Below, piece by piece: positions 9,918 to 19,648 of a stretch of 64,000 bases of DNA. The notes beneath the pieces were generated by a model, which had not been told where the DNA came from, did no database searches, and saw only the letters and a program-made list of their open reading frames with translations. Source of the DNA: Gari tellinella (lineage: Eukaryota; Mollusca; Bivalvia; Cardiida; Psammobiidae); contig OV277861.1 in the NCBI GenBank assembly GCA_922989275.2, positions 22,040,479 through 22,104,478 on the forward strand. The letters run 5' to 3'. A program made the position numbers and the translations under genes. Each line of letters begins with the position of its first letter. Position 1 is the first letter of the stretch.

Positions 9918-10948
9918 TACCGTACTTTGGGAATAATTGGCGTCGTCATAATTTGGTCATTTTGTGCTAAAAGATCGTTTTTTATTTTGGTTTGTTTAAT
10001 TTTGGCCATTCTGAGATCCAAGGGGCGAAAATTAAACGCCTATATGTATCAATGTTCCGTTTCATGAAACATTGTAAACCTATCGTATAATTACGCACCA
10101 TTGTCTTAATAACGATAGCGTTGATGAAACGCATTTCGATATATGGTATATAAGATCGTAATTCACCTATAGTACCGTATCATATATATACGTAACAATA
10201 TAATATGATTTACGATTGTAAATATATCGTATATATTGACGAAACGGGCCCCAAACTCGTCACAAAAAAATCTTGTTGATAAAATGGCTTCGAAAGAAGA
10301 ACGGGTGCTCAAACGGAATGACTAAAATACTCTATGTCCGAAAATGTCAGTATGTTATTGCATTCGCTTCTCAGAAAATATATTCACAATAGAATGAATT
10401 TTAAGGCTATTTACATCTGGTAAAAATCCTCGAGTACAAAAATTAAAATTTAATACAACTCCAACTTAGTTCGTAAATTGTTCCGATGCGTAAGGCGAAT
10501 AATAACGTCAGTCAGACTGGTTTACAGTATATCGCATTGACTGTATCGATTTTAACGTGCTAAAAAATAAGAACACCGTCTAAAGTAAATAGTGAACGTT
10601 TCCTGTTTCATTTTGTGTTATAGAATGTTTGTTTTTTAAGGAATTAACGCGCGTGTAAATTATAGTTCAGGATATCTGCTTACACAAACGACTTGGATAA
10701 AAGAAAATAAAGGTAAACAATAGTGTGTTTGTATCGTTCACGGTTTACTTAACACAAATTACAGGTTAACGGACGGAGGTGTGAACCTTCAGGCCTATGT
10801 TCGGGTCGAGTTATTTGTCGCCGGCGATAATTGACTTCTTTGTTGGTCAATAATAAGGATATTTTGGGGTGTTGAATTTTCGCCATTCGTGTCATGTGGC
10901 CAATTAGGCCAATTATTAACCACGGCCAATTATTCCCAAAGTACGGTA
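9918..10948. mobile_element. 1.03-kb TIR element T1
   Basis: Perfect 24-bp terminal inverted repeats: it starts TACCGTACTTTGGGAATAAT and ends ATTATTCCCAAAGTACGGTA. TA or TAT flanks both ends. The interior has no coding frame and includes a diverged family A-like segment (10055-10252, GTTTCATGAAAC to GAAACGGGCCCC). Non-autonomous DNA transposon. Confidence 0.9.
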
Positions 10949-10958
10949 TATCTTTTAA

Positions 10959-11223
10959 TTAACCGAACCCTTTACTCAATAGCCTATTTTGAGTTTTGAA
11001 GACAGGTGCCCACTTAAAGCAGATTGAAAATAAAGCACAGAATGAGCCTTAAGGCATATACTGCTTTACTTTCAGCCTGCTTTAAACATCCTTCTGATAG
11101 GATACAAGCAATATTTCTTATTTTGCACATTCATAATTCATAACTGATAAAATGGAACTATTTTCTTCAATGAGGGAATGTTTTTAGTGCGTAAAAATTC
11201 ATATATATTGGGTAAAGGGTTAA
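10959..11223. mobile_element. Family D element
   Basis: TTAACCGAACCCTTTACTC to TTGGGTAAAGGGTTAA. Core arms AGATTGAAAATAAAGCACAG and CTGCTTTACTTTCAGCCTGC. Confidence 0.85.
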
Positions 11224-11299
11224 ATTTAAAACATTTTCAATTTATTTATGGTTACACATATCACAGCCATAGTATCTTAAATACTAAACTCATCATATC

Positions 11300-11403
11300 C
11301 ACCAAAGCGTATGTTGTAACAACTCATCAGACTTATCTCGAAGAGACTATTCTAATAAGCAGTCACACCAAAGGCTTTACCACAGACATAAATAAGACAC
11401 TAT
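11300..11403. repeat. Degenerate family E core
   Basis: GTTGTAACAACTCATCAGAC and GACTATTCTAATAAGCAGTC are the decayed family E hairpin arms. Confidence 0.6.
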
Positions 11404-11404
11404 A

Positions 11405-11603
11405 CACGGCTCCAGATAAGAGGGAGTAAACTGCACATATCCAACAGTTTTTTAATCAATTCAGCACCAAGTCCTATGGTGTTACTACTCATTAGAATCG
11501 TCTCTTCGAGACGATTCTAATGAGTAGTGACACCATAGGGTTTAATGCAGAAATAAAGATTTTAGATTTTTTAATACTTCCCTTATCTGGAGCCCTGACT
11601 ATA
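11405..11603. mobile_element. Family E hairpin element
   Basis: CACGGCTCCAGATAAGAGGG to CCCTTATCTGGAGCCCTG with ACTATA on both sides as a likely target duplication. The hairpin is perfect across GTTACTACTCATTAGAATCG and CGATTCTAATGAGTAGTGAC. Confidence 0.9.
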
Positions 11604-11930
11604 GCACATTTTTTAATCAATTTTCCCTGACCTGGAGAACTGATATTATTAGATTTACACCCGATGATCTGGTGAAACACGTCATGCATTGTTTTTTAGT
11701 GAAATAAAATATTTTCAAAGCCGAACTTCATCATCTAATCTTTTTAAATCATAAATATATAGTCTAGCTCTATGCTGTATGAATTATGTTTATATATTTC
11801 AGTTTTGATAACCTGTAGAGCACAAATGAAATTCCAAAACTATATAACGAAAAATAAACAAGTTTTCAAAATATGTTCTAGCAGCTAAAATCAAAGAAAA
11901 GTTGCATCTACATATACAGTCTACTTTGTG

Positions 11931-12181
11931 TTAACCCATTACCCCATAGCCTTTTCCTAGTTTTGAAGATGGATGACCACTTAAATCAGGTTGAAAGTAA
12001 AGCAGAATGTGCCTTAGGCACATTCTGCTTTAATTTCAGCCTGGTTTAAGCTACTATCTACAAGAATATTGAAAATCTTTCTTATGATACATATGCATGA
12101 CTTTATAAATTGAAACTATTTTCTTCAGTCAAGGAATATATTAAAGGAGTAAAAAGGCTTATTTATGGGATAATGGGTTAA
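11931..12181. mobile_element. Family D element flanked by TTAA
   Basis: TTAACCCATTACCCCATAGC to TATGGGATAATGGGTTAA. Core arms GGTTGAAAGTAAAGCAGAAT and ATTCTGCTTTAATTTCAGCC. Confidence 0.92.
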
Positions 12182-12363
12182 GTGACCACTAAAAAATGAT
12201 ATATTTGTAGTATTCATGACAGGTGGTGGCTTAATGCAGGGCAAAAGATTTAAGTCATGCAGAAGGTTCCTGTATCGTTTTTGCCCTGCATAAAGCTACC
12301 ACCTGTCTTTATAGATCACAATGCATTTTCATTTAGTGGTTGCTTAACACATGTATGACTGTA
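12182..12363. mobile_element. Family H MITE (left end worn)
   Basis: The hairpin pairs GGTGGTGGCTTAATGCAGGG with CCCTGCATAAAGCTACCACC. The right end GGTTGCTTAACACATGTATG then ACTGTA is a TACAGT-type terminus. A fuller copy is at 32681-33130. Confidence 0.75.
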
Positions 12364-12525
12364 AACACTTTAGGCTATAACAAGAGCCACATCATAGGAA
12401 AGCAGTTTGTTGGAAATTTCAAACAGGGAAAAATAAGTAGCAGCCATTTTATAAGTAGGACTTACAGGGGGACTATGTTAGTCTTTTCCAACAGACATGT
12501 ATGTGCAGCAAGAACTGATGTCCGT

Positions 12526-12598
12526 TGTAAACAGTTTGAAGCCAAATCAGACGCCCCGCAACAAACTAGGCATCTGAATGGGCTCCAAACTGTTTTAT
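12526..12598. repeat. Palindromic core, I/C/J type (diverged)
   Basis: GTAAACAGTTTGAAGCC and GGGCTCCAAACTGTTT frame a diverged CAGACGCC/GGCATCTG centre. Confidence 0.7.
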
Positions 12599-12601
12599 AT
12601 T

Positions 12602-12810
12602 TACAGTAGAACCTCTCTATTACGACCACTAAAAAGAAGGCTAATTGTCTGTATAAAAGACAGGTGACAGCTTAAAGCAATGTGAAAGTGAAACAGAAAG
12701 CTCCTGTAGGAGCTTTCTGTTTCACTTTCACATTGCTTTAAGCAGCAACCTGTCTTAAATGACTAATAATTGACACAATTTAGTGGTCGTAATAGAGAGG
12801 TTCTACTGTA
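12602..12810. mobile_element. Family G MITE, TA-flanked, intact
   Basis: TACAGTAGAACCTCTCTATT to AATAGAGAGGTTCTACTGTA, 209 bp. The central stem is CAATGTGAAAGTGAAACAGA with TCTGTTTCACTTTCACATTG around AAGCTCCTGTAGGAGCTT. Confidence 0.93.
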
Positions 12811-12900
12811 CTATGAACTGAATATTTTTACACTTTTCATAACTGTCATTTTCTACATTCACTTGCAAAGCATATAACTTATTTTTGTATTTCATTTTCG

Positions 12901-13160
12901 TTAACTTATTATTCCATAATTACACCTTTTTAAGCCTCAAACTTATTTCTCAACTGAAAAAAAATAGTTACAATTTATATAATCAATACTCATGGATGTA
13001 AAGAATAAGAAATAATTTCTAAGTCCTAGCAGATGGTAGCTTAAAGCAGGTTGAAAGTAAAGCAGAATGTGCCGTAATGCACATTTTGTTTTACTTTCAC
13101 CCTGCTTTTAGTGGTCACCTGCCTTCAAAACTAGTTACAGGCTATGTGGTAAAGGGTTAA
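12901..13160. mobile_element. Family D element
   Basis: TTAACTTATTATTCCATAAT to TGTGGTAAAGGGTTAA. Core GGTTGAAAGTAAAGCAGAAT with ATTTTGTTTTACTTTCACCC. Confidence 0.87.
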
Positions 13161-13288
13161 ACTGGAAAGTTTCCCACTGTCTGTATTGTTTGCAGTATCC
13201 AACAGACCCTGCAACCTTTTGATGTAGCTCATTTAATGACAACATTTATATCTATATTTTACAAAGAAATGATATTGAGAAACCTTAC

Positions 13289-13403
13289 CATTCTCTCCCA
13301 GTAGATAGAACCAAGCTCTGTTGTTCATCCCAACTGCTAAATGGAACGGTCCAATACCTAGGAAGGATGGTTCTACATCCACAGGTATTGTGGTGGGCTG
13401 TTC
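13289..13403 (-). CDS. WDR19: WDR19 exon 11
   Basis: The exon is 115 nt, phase 0 in and phase 1 out. It reads [38 protein letters not shown], equivalent to the vertebrate [26 protein letters not shown]. The acceptor is TTTTTCAACAG and the donor GAATG|GTAAGG. Intron 11 downstream is about 11.3 kb. Confidence 0.96.
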
Positions 13404-13442
13404 CTGTTGAAAAAGGGTTTTCAGCTTAGAAAGGGTTTCAGC

Positions 13443-13510
13443 AGGACTGCCCTAAGTTGATCATGAAAAATCCTAAGATTTCTAAATTTTCTATTTTTCA
13501 AGCGTGATTA
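13443..13510. repeat. Family P end fragment
   Basis: GACTGCCCTAAGTTGATCAT then GAAAAATCCTAAGATTTC matches the ends of the P element at 35169 and the fragment at 63940. Confidence 0.65.
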
Positions 13511-13551
13511 CTTAAAGAATGTTGAAAGTAAAGAAGAATAATACCATCTTA

Positions 13552-14251
13552 GCTTCAAAATATCAACTTCCTAATGCAAATATGTCATGTAGTATAAGTG
13601 CATTCCAACACTTACTCCTTAACTAACTTTGAAATTTCAGTCCCAAAACTCAAGTCCACAAAAGGTGAAATTTTGACTAAATTCAAGCTTTTAAAAAAAA
13701 ATTAACTACGCAACATCAATGTTTAACCCAAGGGCACCTCCATTCCAAATATCAGCATTTCATGTAGTATTAGTGCATTACAACTCTTACCCCAAAACTT
13801 TAACCATGAGAAATCAGCCGAAAAACCTAAGTCCTCAACAGGTGAAATTTTGACTAAATTTAAACTTTTTTTACAATTTTAACTACGTAACATCAATGTT
13901 CAACCCACAGGGCACCTTGATTCTAAATATCAGCTTCCTAATACAATTATTTCAAGTAGTATTAGAGCATCACAACACTTACCCCAAAACTTTAACCATG
14001 AGAAATCAGCCGAAAAACGTAAGTCCACAAAAGGTGAAATTTTGACTAAATTTAAACTTTTTTTTTAATTTTAACTACACAACATCAATGTTCAACCCAC
14101 AGGCACCTCCAATCCAAATATCAGCTTCCTAATGCAAATATTTCATGATGTATTAGTGCATTACAACACTTACCCCAAAACTTTAACCATGAAAAACCAA
14201 CGCCGACGCGATTCCATAAGCCCCCCCATTCTCCGAATAGGCGAGCTAACA
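13552..14251 (+). repeat. S-family 3' part with ~190-bp minisatellite
   Basis: About four copies of a unit of 175-192 bp contain CCCCAAAACTTTAACCATGA (13790, 13982, 14172) and AGGTGAAATTTTGACTAAAT. It ends in CGACGCGATTCC and then ATAGGCGAGCTAAC, the 3' terminus of the S (Helentron/pearl-like) repeats. Non-coding. Confidence 0.82.
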
Positions 14252-14479
14252 ATGAGTATACTTGTCATTTACAAACACTGTAAATGTGCAGAGTACACTT
14301 TCCCTAAGCAAACGGTGTAGGCCCTGATCAGAGGGCTCCTTAAGGAGCCCTCTGATCAGGGTCTACACCGTTTGCCATTTTGAAATATATATTAAAATCT
14401 ACAAAATAGTAAAGCATGGACCAGACTTTAGTGGAAACTGGAATTGTCCACTGAAATTTTCAGGAGTGAATGAGTTTAA
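14252..14479. mobile_element. Family F element (left end missing)
   Basis: The core is GTAGGCCCTGATCAGAGGGC with GCCCTCTGATCAGGGTCTAC around TCCTTAAGGA. The right arm CTGAAATTTTCAGGAGTGAA ends in TTTAA. It lies 37 bp from the exon 10 donor. Confidence 0.82.
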
Positions 14480-14515
14480 GCCAAAATGACTGTCTGCCTT
14501 GTTCAATCATCTCAC

Positions 14516-14756
14516 CTGTTGAACATTATCCTCGATGGTAACCTCTAGCAGTGAGGTCAGGTGTGCAATCCTGGTCTGGTGGGTGGACGCTAGCATTGGC
14601 AGACTGGTCAAGTACACATACAGGTTACCCTTAGTTGACGTCACAGCCAGCAACTGACCATCATCTGTCCACTCCATACGGTCAAGACCTCGCTCATCAT
14701 CAAGATTGATAATGGCAAACATCTCTTTCAGGTCAGACAGATCATGGATTTTGATA
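14516..14756 (-). CDS. WDR19: WDR19 exon 10
   Basis: This is the longest exon here: 241 nt, phase 2 in and phase 0 out. It reads CIKIHDLSDLKEMFAIINLD, DERGLDRMEWTDDGQLLAVT, STKGNLYVYLTSLPMLASTH, QTRIAHLTSLLEVTIEDNVQ, Q. The W.DDGQLLA...G.L.V.L..LP and TRIA.LTSLLEVT strings identify WDR19 and mark the passage into the second propeller. The acceptor is GTTTTTATTTTAG and the donor CAACAG|GTGAGA. Confidence 0.97.
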
Positions 14757-14875
14757 CTAAAATAAAAACATTATCAATAGTTACTAAAATAAATACATCA
14801 TCAAAAGTTACTAAAATAAATGTATACATTATCAATAGTTACTAAAATAAATGTATACATTAATATCAATAGTTA
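14757..14875 (+). repeat. Short minisatellite, ~37-bp unit
   Basis: AATAGTTACTAAAATAAAT recurs about four times with GTATACATT variants. It occupies nearly half of the 283-bp intron 9, immediately upstream of exon 10. Confidence 0.85.
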
Positions 14876-14914
14876 TAGGCAATAATGTATCATGTGACCA
14901 ATTAATAATTTGAT

Positions 14915-15015
14915 TTGCTTTGTTATGATTTTATGTTGCTTTTAACAGTATTTCAGTCATATCGCGACATCCAGCTAATTACAGGTGGAGGAGGACCCTA
15001 GACGCCCTTTATGCA
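14915..15015 (-). mobile_element. SINE 3' fragment (same family as 56845-57066)
   Basis: On the minus strand, GTAATTAGCTGGATGTCGCG then ATATGACTGAAATACTGTTA and the ATAACAAAG tail match the SINE at 56.9 kb over about 95 bp. It is 5' truncated and sits in intron 9. Confidence 0.8.
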
Positions 15016-15039
15016 CTGTAGAGGTTTGATTGTACATAC

Positions 15040-15131
15040 CAGTTGTCACCACAGGAAGCAGCTTTGTTCAAGGAGAGAGAGATAGCAACACAGCTGAGAT
15101 TGTCCTTGTGATTCCTGGCCTGGAACAGTTC
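15040..15131 (-). CDS. WDR19: WDR19 exon 9
   Basis: The exon is 92 nt, phase 0 in and phase 2 out. It reads [20 protein letters not shown] then [21 protein letters not shown] and the CGDNC WD40 turn are near-invariant in WDR19. The acceptor is GTTGTACAG and the donor AACTG|GTATGT. A second, partial copy of this exon sits about 75 bp upstream in transcript direction (15200-15250). Confidence 0.96.
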
Positions 15132-15199
15132 CTGTACAACACAAATACACACTGTATAAATCTAATACAGAGTACAAACACAAGGACAGTATACATCTA

Positions 15200-15250
15200 A
15201 TACAGTAAGAGAGATGGCCACACAGCCGAGATTGTCCTTGTGATTCCTGA
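15200..15250 (-). pseudogene. Partial duplicate of WDR19 exon 9
   Basis: The segment encodes RNHKDNLGCVAISLTV, one substitution from exon 9 over most of its length (NLS to NLG), with silent changes such as GTGGCC for GTTGCT. It is preceded in transcript direction by CATTTGTCAG, which could act as an acceptor. On the other side it is followed by ACTGTATTAG instead of the exon's [11 protein letters not shown] end and has no clear donor. Both exon copies are flanked by related CTAATACAG motifs (15150-15200). It is most likely a non-functional local duplication. Confidence 0.8.
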
Positions 15251-15253
15251 CAA

Positions 15254-15740
15254 ATGCCGTACAAACAAAATTTGAAACAATGATATCTTGAATGTCTGGC
15301 TGCTCTTTTAGTACCAGAAATACAAACAAAATTCCCAATATCCTGTAATATACAGCCCAGTTCATACACATGTTCAGCAACAATCTTTTCTCAGTTAAAA
15401 CTGAACACAAATAAAAGCTGCAACCAAACAATTGCCAACAGGAACAATTCAACTAAACTAGAGGCTATCAATTGCCTGTACAATACAATTTATATCAAAC
15501 TGCATGCAATTCACTGATTGAACATGACAAACTTCACAGAAAGATTCCTGCTGAAGGCAGAACAAACATACTGCAAGAAATCTCCTTTCAAATTTTCTAT
15601 AGGACAAGTGTTCTATGTTTAACTGTCAATTATTTTATCTTAAAGGCTTTTGAACACAAGCTGTTATATCTATCTCTAACCGGGAATGTCCGCAAGTATA
15701 CCTAAGGATAATTCTACTATCAACCCATGAGCCAATGTGA
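15254..15740. other. Intronic sequence, nothing recognised
   Basis: Short frames read through the exon 9 duplicate on the minus strand. No repeat family was identified. Confidence 0.4.
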
Positions 15741-16044
15741 TACAGCGTTCCCTCTCTACAACCACATCCAATGAGAGACAAAGATTATGTGCCTTGTTCA
15801 GAGTGAGTACATTTGCAAACAGCTTGAATCCAAATCAGACTGTTTGTCACTCGTCATTAAGTTTTTTTCTGTCAAAATGTAAAAAATGTAGTTTTGAGAA
15901 AAGCAGCAGACGACAATTTTAAGCAGACGATATTGCAGCAGTAAAAGGGTTGGACATAAATGTCTTGTTTGGGGACGAGCGACAAGGGTCGTTGTAAGGA
16001 GGGACTCGTTGTTGGGAGGGCCGTTGTAGAGAGGGAGCGCTGTA
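15741..16044. mobile_element. Family C MITE with internal deletion
   Basis: TACAGCGTTCCCTCTCTACA to GTAGAGAGGGAGCGCTGTA. Only the left arm of the palindromic core is kept, joined directly to CAGACTGTTTGTCACTCG; most of the right arm is deleted. Confidence 0.88.
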
Positions 16045-16454
16045 TGATTTGATATACAAGAAACTGGTACACATCGAATATCTAGATATCTGCTTCTTTT
16101 TTCTCCTGCAATGGAGTTTGAAATGTGTGTGTATGTTTTTTGTTGATTTTTAGGGGCTTGGACGGGGGATTGAACTGTAAACCACAGGTATACATATGAA
16201 CCAAAATATCTATGTGTTGCACCAAAGGAACACCCGTATTTTAAATATTGACCACAATACAAAGTTCAGAACATTTCCCACAGACAGAACTTATCCAATT
16301 TGGATTGCTTAACTTGGTTTTGAAGAATGACTTCAAATTTCCTGTTGGTTGCCATGGACTGGAGTTCTTTTTGAAAAAATATTATTTCTAAGAAAGGGGA
16401 TGTACAGGGGATATTAATTTGAGACAGGTGCAATGGTGAAAAGAGGATGACGAA
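16045..16454. other. Intronic sequence, nothing recognised
   Basis: No family or exon was seen. The 154-codon minus-strand frame overlapping this region extends into the family C element and has no protein-family signal. Confidence 0.4.
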
Positions 16455-16659
16455 TACAGTAAGACCTCTCTATTATGACCACTAAAGAAAGGCTAATTGA
16501 TTATGTAAAACACAGGGGACAGCTTAAAGCAAGGGGACAGTAAAACAAAAAGCTCCTGAAGGAGCTTTCTGTTTACTGTCCCCTTGCTTTAAACAATCAC
16601 CTGTCTTAAACACCTAAAAATCAGCACAATTTAGTGGCCGTAATAGAGGTCTTACTGTA
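16455..16659. mobile_element. Family G MITE, TA-flanked
   Basis: TACAGTAAGACCTCTCTATT to TAATAGAGGTCTTACTGTA. Stem CAAGGGGACAGTAAAACAAA with TCTGTTTACTGTCCCCTTG. Both arms differ from the other G copies in the same places (AAGGGGACAGT versus AATGTGAAAGT). Confidence 0.92.
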
Positions 16660-16808
16660 AATATTAAAAGTTGAAATAACTCTTTCCTCCACACATGGTG
16701 CCTCTACTTACTTCTCATTAAACATGCCACAAAATAAATATTTATTGATTAAGTTGAATGCAGGTGGCAGCTGAGCTTAGAGCAATATACTGCTTCATTC
16801 TATCTTGC

Positions 16809-17005
16809 TTTAACCCTTTACCCCATAGCCTGTTTCTAGTTTTGAAGAAAGGGGACCACTTAAAGCAGTTTGAAAGTAAAGCAGAATGCACATTAAGGTA
16901 CATTCTGCTTTACTTTCAGCCTGCTTTAAGCCATCTTACGCTAAGATATAGTAAACATTTCTTAGGATACATGTTCAAAGCTGTATAAATTTTCTTCAGT
17001 AAAGG
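16809..17005. mobile_element. Family D element truncated on the right
   Basis: TTAACCCTTTACCCCATAGC; core AGTTTGAAAGTAAAGCAGAA with TTCTGCTTTACTTTCAGCCT. It stops at CTTCAGTAAAGG, exactly where an S-family 5' end (AACAAGAGGGCC) begins. Confidence 0.87.
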
Positions 17006-17220
17006 AACAAGAGGGCCATGGCCCTTAATTCGCTCACCTGAGGTCATTGTGCCTTAGCTTAATAGGCAAGACAACATTTTAATATAGCTGTAAATGGAAT
17101 TATCTTCCAGACAAAAAAAAACATGACAAATTGGAATAACTTAAAAAAATATTGTTGGCAGAGTTATGGCCCTTATCCATGACACTTCTTCTTATCAAGC
17201 TACATGTATTTCCATATGAT
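17006..17220 (+). mobile_element. S-family 5' end
   Basis: AACAAGAGGGCCATGGCCCT then TAATTCGCTCACCTGAGG. GGGCCATGGCCC forms a terminal hairpin and GCTCACCT is the subterminal partner of AGGTGAGC at S-family 3' ends. It probably belongs with the 3' end at 18320-18594, with later insertions between. Confidence 0.75.
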
Positions 17221-17227
17221 TATTTAT

Positions 17228-17394
17228 TGCACACTCTGCTTTACTTTCAACCTGCTTTAAGTTATCATCTACTAAGATATAGATACTATTTCTTATATCT
17301 TACATGTTTATGACTATATAAAGTGGAATTATTTTCTTTAGAGGAGGAATAAATTAAAGGCGTAAAAAGGCATATGTATGGGGTAATGGGTTAA
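17228..17394. mobile_element. Family D right half
   Basis: CACACTCTGCTTTACTTTCA to ATGGGGTAATGGGTTAA. The left half is missing. Confidence 0.82.
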
Positions 17395-17630
17395 CATCAG
17401 TAGAACTGGAGTTATCTCAAAGACAAGAAAATATGACACTGGGAAATATCTCAAAATTGACATTGACCTTTGTACGACATGACCCAAGTTATAAAGTTTC
17501 TAACTTTAACAAAGTTATGGCTAAGATTAAAGTTGTGGACTGACAGACAAACAAATGGACAAACAGACAAAAAAGCAGACAGACAAAAACAATATGCCCC
17601 CAACTGCAGGGCATAAATATATAGCAGACA
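17395..17630 (+). repeat. S-family-like 3' end of the GGGCATA type
   Basis: It contains GACAGACAAACAAATGGACA repeats and finishes AATATGCCCCCAACTGCAGG then GCATAAATAT, an inverted TGCCCC/GGGCA end. The same type, reversed, is near 47.82 kb. Confidence 0.6.
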
Positions 17631-18049
17631 CCTCATCAGCTGACCAGCTGACCTGAGTTCAGTTATGTAACTCTGCCAGTAGGAAATTTGGCTAGGGTCT
17701 AACTCTTATTATGCTGAATTGCTGTCTGCTATACATATTTTGAATATTAAACATATGTATAAATATGGCAAAAGACATAATTACATAACTGTCAGTGGAT
17801 CACTTCCAGACCCTGTTTCTCTAAGTATGAAGCAGACTAAACCATTTATAAACTTTAGCAGACAACATGTTCAGCTAAGACCATCAGTTCAGTGGCTGAG
17901 GTCAAATACTGGGTAGTATGGTAGAATTAGCAACTGCTCTGAAGGCTTACCCTTAACAGACTGAAATGATATCTGCTTAAAACCTACTGTATGCGAAAAG
18001 TGACAAAAAAAAGAATTTAGAACATGTTCAGTTGGTAAATGAGTACCAA
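17631..18049. other. Intronic sequence, nothing recognised
   Basis: No repeat ends or exon were seen. Confidence 0.4.
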
Positions 18050-18115
18050 TAGTTTGGATCCAAATTAGATGCAGCATTATGTTGCATCTGATCTGGATCC
18101 AAAATGTTTGCAAAT
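18050..18115. repeat. Palindromic core, variant arms
   Basis: TTTGGATCCAAATTAGATGC and GCATCTGATCTGGATCCAAA pair around AGCATTATGT. It differs from the CAGACGCC type on both arms. Confidence 0.75.
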
Positions 18116-18319
18116 ATTGGCTATTTGCCCTTAGTATATTAAGAGTAACTCAGGTAAAATACAGTTCTGCTTTTGCTTCATCAAAAATACTGTAAAACCT
18201 GCCTAGAGCAGCACTTAAACTGCGCAGGGTGGCGTCAAGTGTGACCCTAGGGATTTCATTTTAACAAACTATAGAGGGATTGACCAGGAGATTCTACTGT
18301 AAAAATATCAAAGCTTAGG

Positions 18320-18594
18320 GCCTAGTAGTTTTTAGCAAGAAGATTTTTTAAAAAATTTTGCTTTTTTGCTTTTTCAAGCAGAGTTTTTGCTTTTTCTCTT
18401 TGATTTCGACAACTTCTGTAGAGAAGCATCCAAGGAACATCATGAGCAGTTTGAATCCGCCCTACAATCCCCGGGTTCAGAGGAGATGTCGTTTGAAGTA
18501 AAAGTGAACGGACAGACGGACAGACGGACAGACGTACTACGGACAATGAGCGGTCACAATAGCTCACCTTGAGCCTTCGGCTCAGGTGAGCTAA
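18320..18594 (+). mobile_element. S-family 3' end with terminal hairpin
   Basis: The end contains GACGGACAGACGGACAGACG, then a hairpin TAGCTCACCTTGAGCC-TTC-GGCTCAGGTGAGCTA (18560-18594). This 3' hairpin with an AGCTAA end recurs at 26.7, 27.1, 38.06 and 51.35 kb. Confidence 0.85.
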
Positions 18595-18894
18595 TAAATC
18601 AAATGTGCTAAAAGGCGCTTCTATGGGGAAAAGGGCTAAGCAGCATCCTACCTTAATATATAAGTGATTTTGCACATATAACTAAATGGAGAAATGGGAT
18701 AAAGCGCCAACATGACCTTTAACACTGTAACTTATAAAACTGTCAAACATGCAAGTCATGCATTAATCCAAACAGCAATATGACCGAGTATTCATCCACG
18801 ATTGTGATTTCAGGTAGCTGACCCAGCTTAAACTTTCTGCCATGCTTCTGTGATCTTGTCCCTAGATACTGTTTATATATCAAAAACAAATACA

Positions 18895-19096
18895 GTTTAA
18901 CACATTTAATTTATAACAATTCCTCAACAGAAGAATACAGCCATGAATACGTATCATAAGAAATGTTTCCTATATCCTAGAAAACTGTAGCTTAAAGCAG
19001 GCTGAAAGTAAAACAGAATGCACCTTTAAGGTACATTCTCAATTTAAGTGACTACCTGTCTTCAAAAATTGAAACAGGCCATGGGGTAAAGGGTCA
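18895..19096. mobile_element. Family D element with damaged core
   Basis: ATTCCTCAACAGAAGAATAC on the left, AGGCTGAAAGTAAAACAGAA core arm, and GGCCATGGGGTAAAGGGTC on the right. Most of the second core arm is deleted. Confidence 0.75.
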
Positions 19097-19648
19097 ATAC
19101 AAAAAGACTGTTGCAAGAGAGAAAGCCTGTTAAAACTTTAAATTGTTAAATTAAATTCTGAAAACTATGTACATGTGCATCAAGTGGCAGAAATTATTCA
19201 TTATGCCAAAACCTAACAAGTTATTTGCAGAGATCCAGATATGGTGTGTGTCCTCTATTCATGCACTTGTGTCTGTAAAACCTATTCAAGACTATAATAT
19301 CATTTTCCGTCTTTCTAACTCAAACATTTTTTCCTATAAAAAATGTTCAACGCCCCAAAAAGTAATAAAATACATGCCACCAATGACCATTCGGGAAGTC
19401 TAAATAGCAATATCCAATTTCTTTACAGTTATCACTGTACAAGGTAATCACATCGTTTTAGAAATATAGACATACATGTATCTAAAAATATAAGAGTCTT
19501 TTTAAATGCAGGACATTCCTATAAGAGCTTTCTGTATTGCTTTCTTTGCACTAAGCGGCCATATTTCTTCAAGACTCAAAATTAATCCTATTTACTGTTC
19601 TCTTCAAAAAGGTTTTACTACACAAAGTTTTGCCAACTTGAACTTAGG
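19097..19648. other. Intronic sequence, nothing firm
   Basis: At 19500-19570, AGAGCTTTCTGTATTGCTTT resembles a decayed G/H arm. No exon was seen. Confidence 0.4.

Noticed and set aside
15798..16262. 154-codon minus-strand frame
   Set aside because: It runs through a family C element, whose stem arms provide open reading in several frames; no domain was seen.
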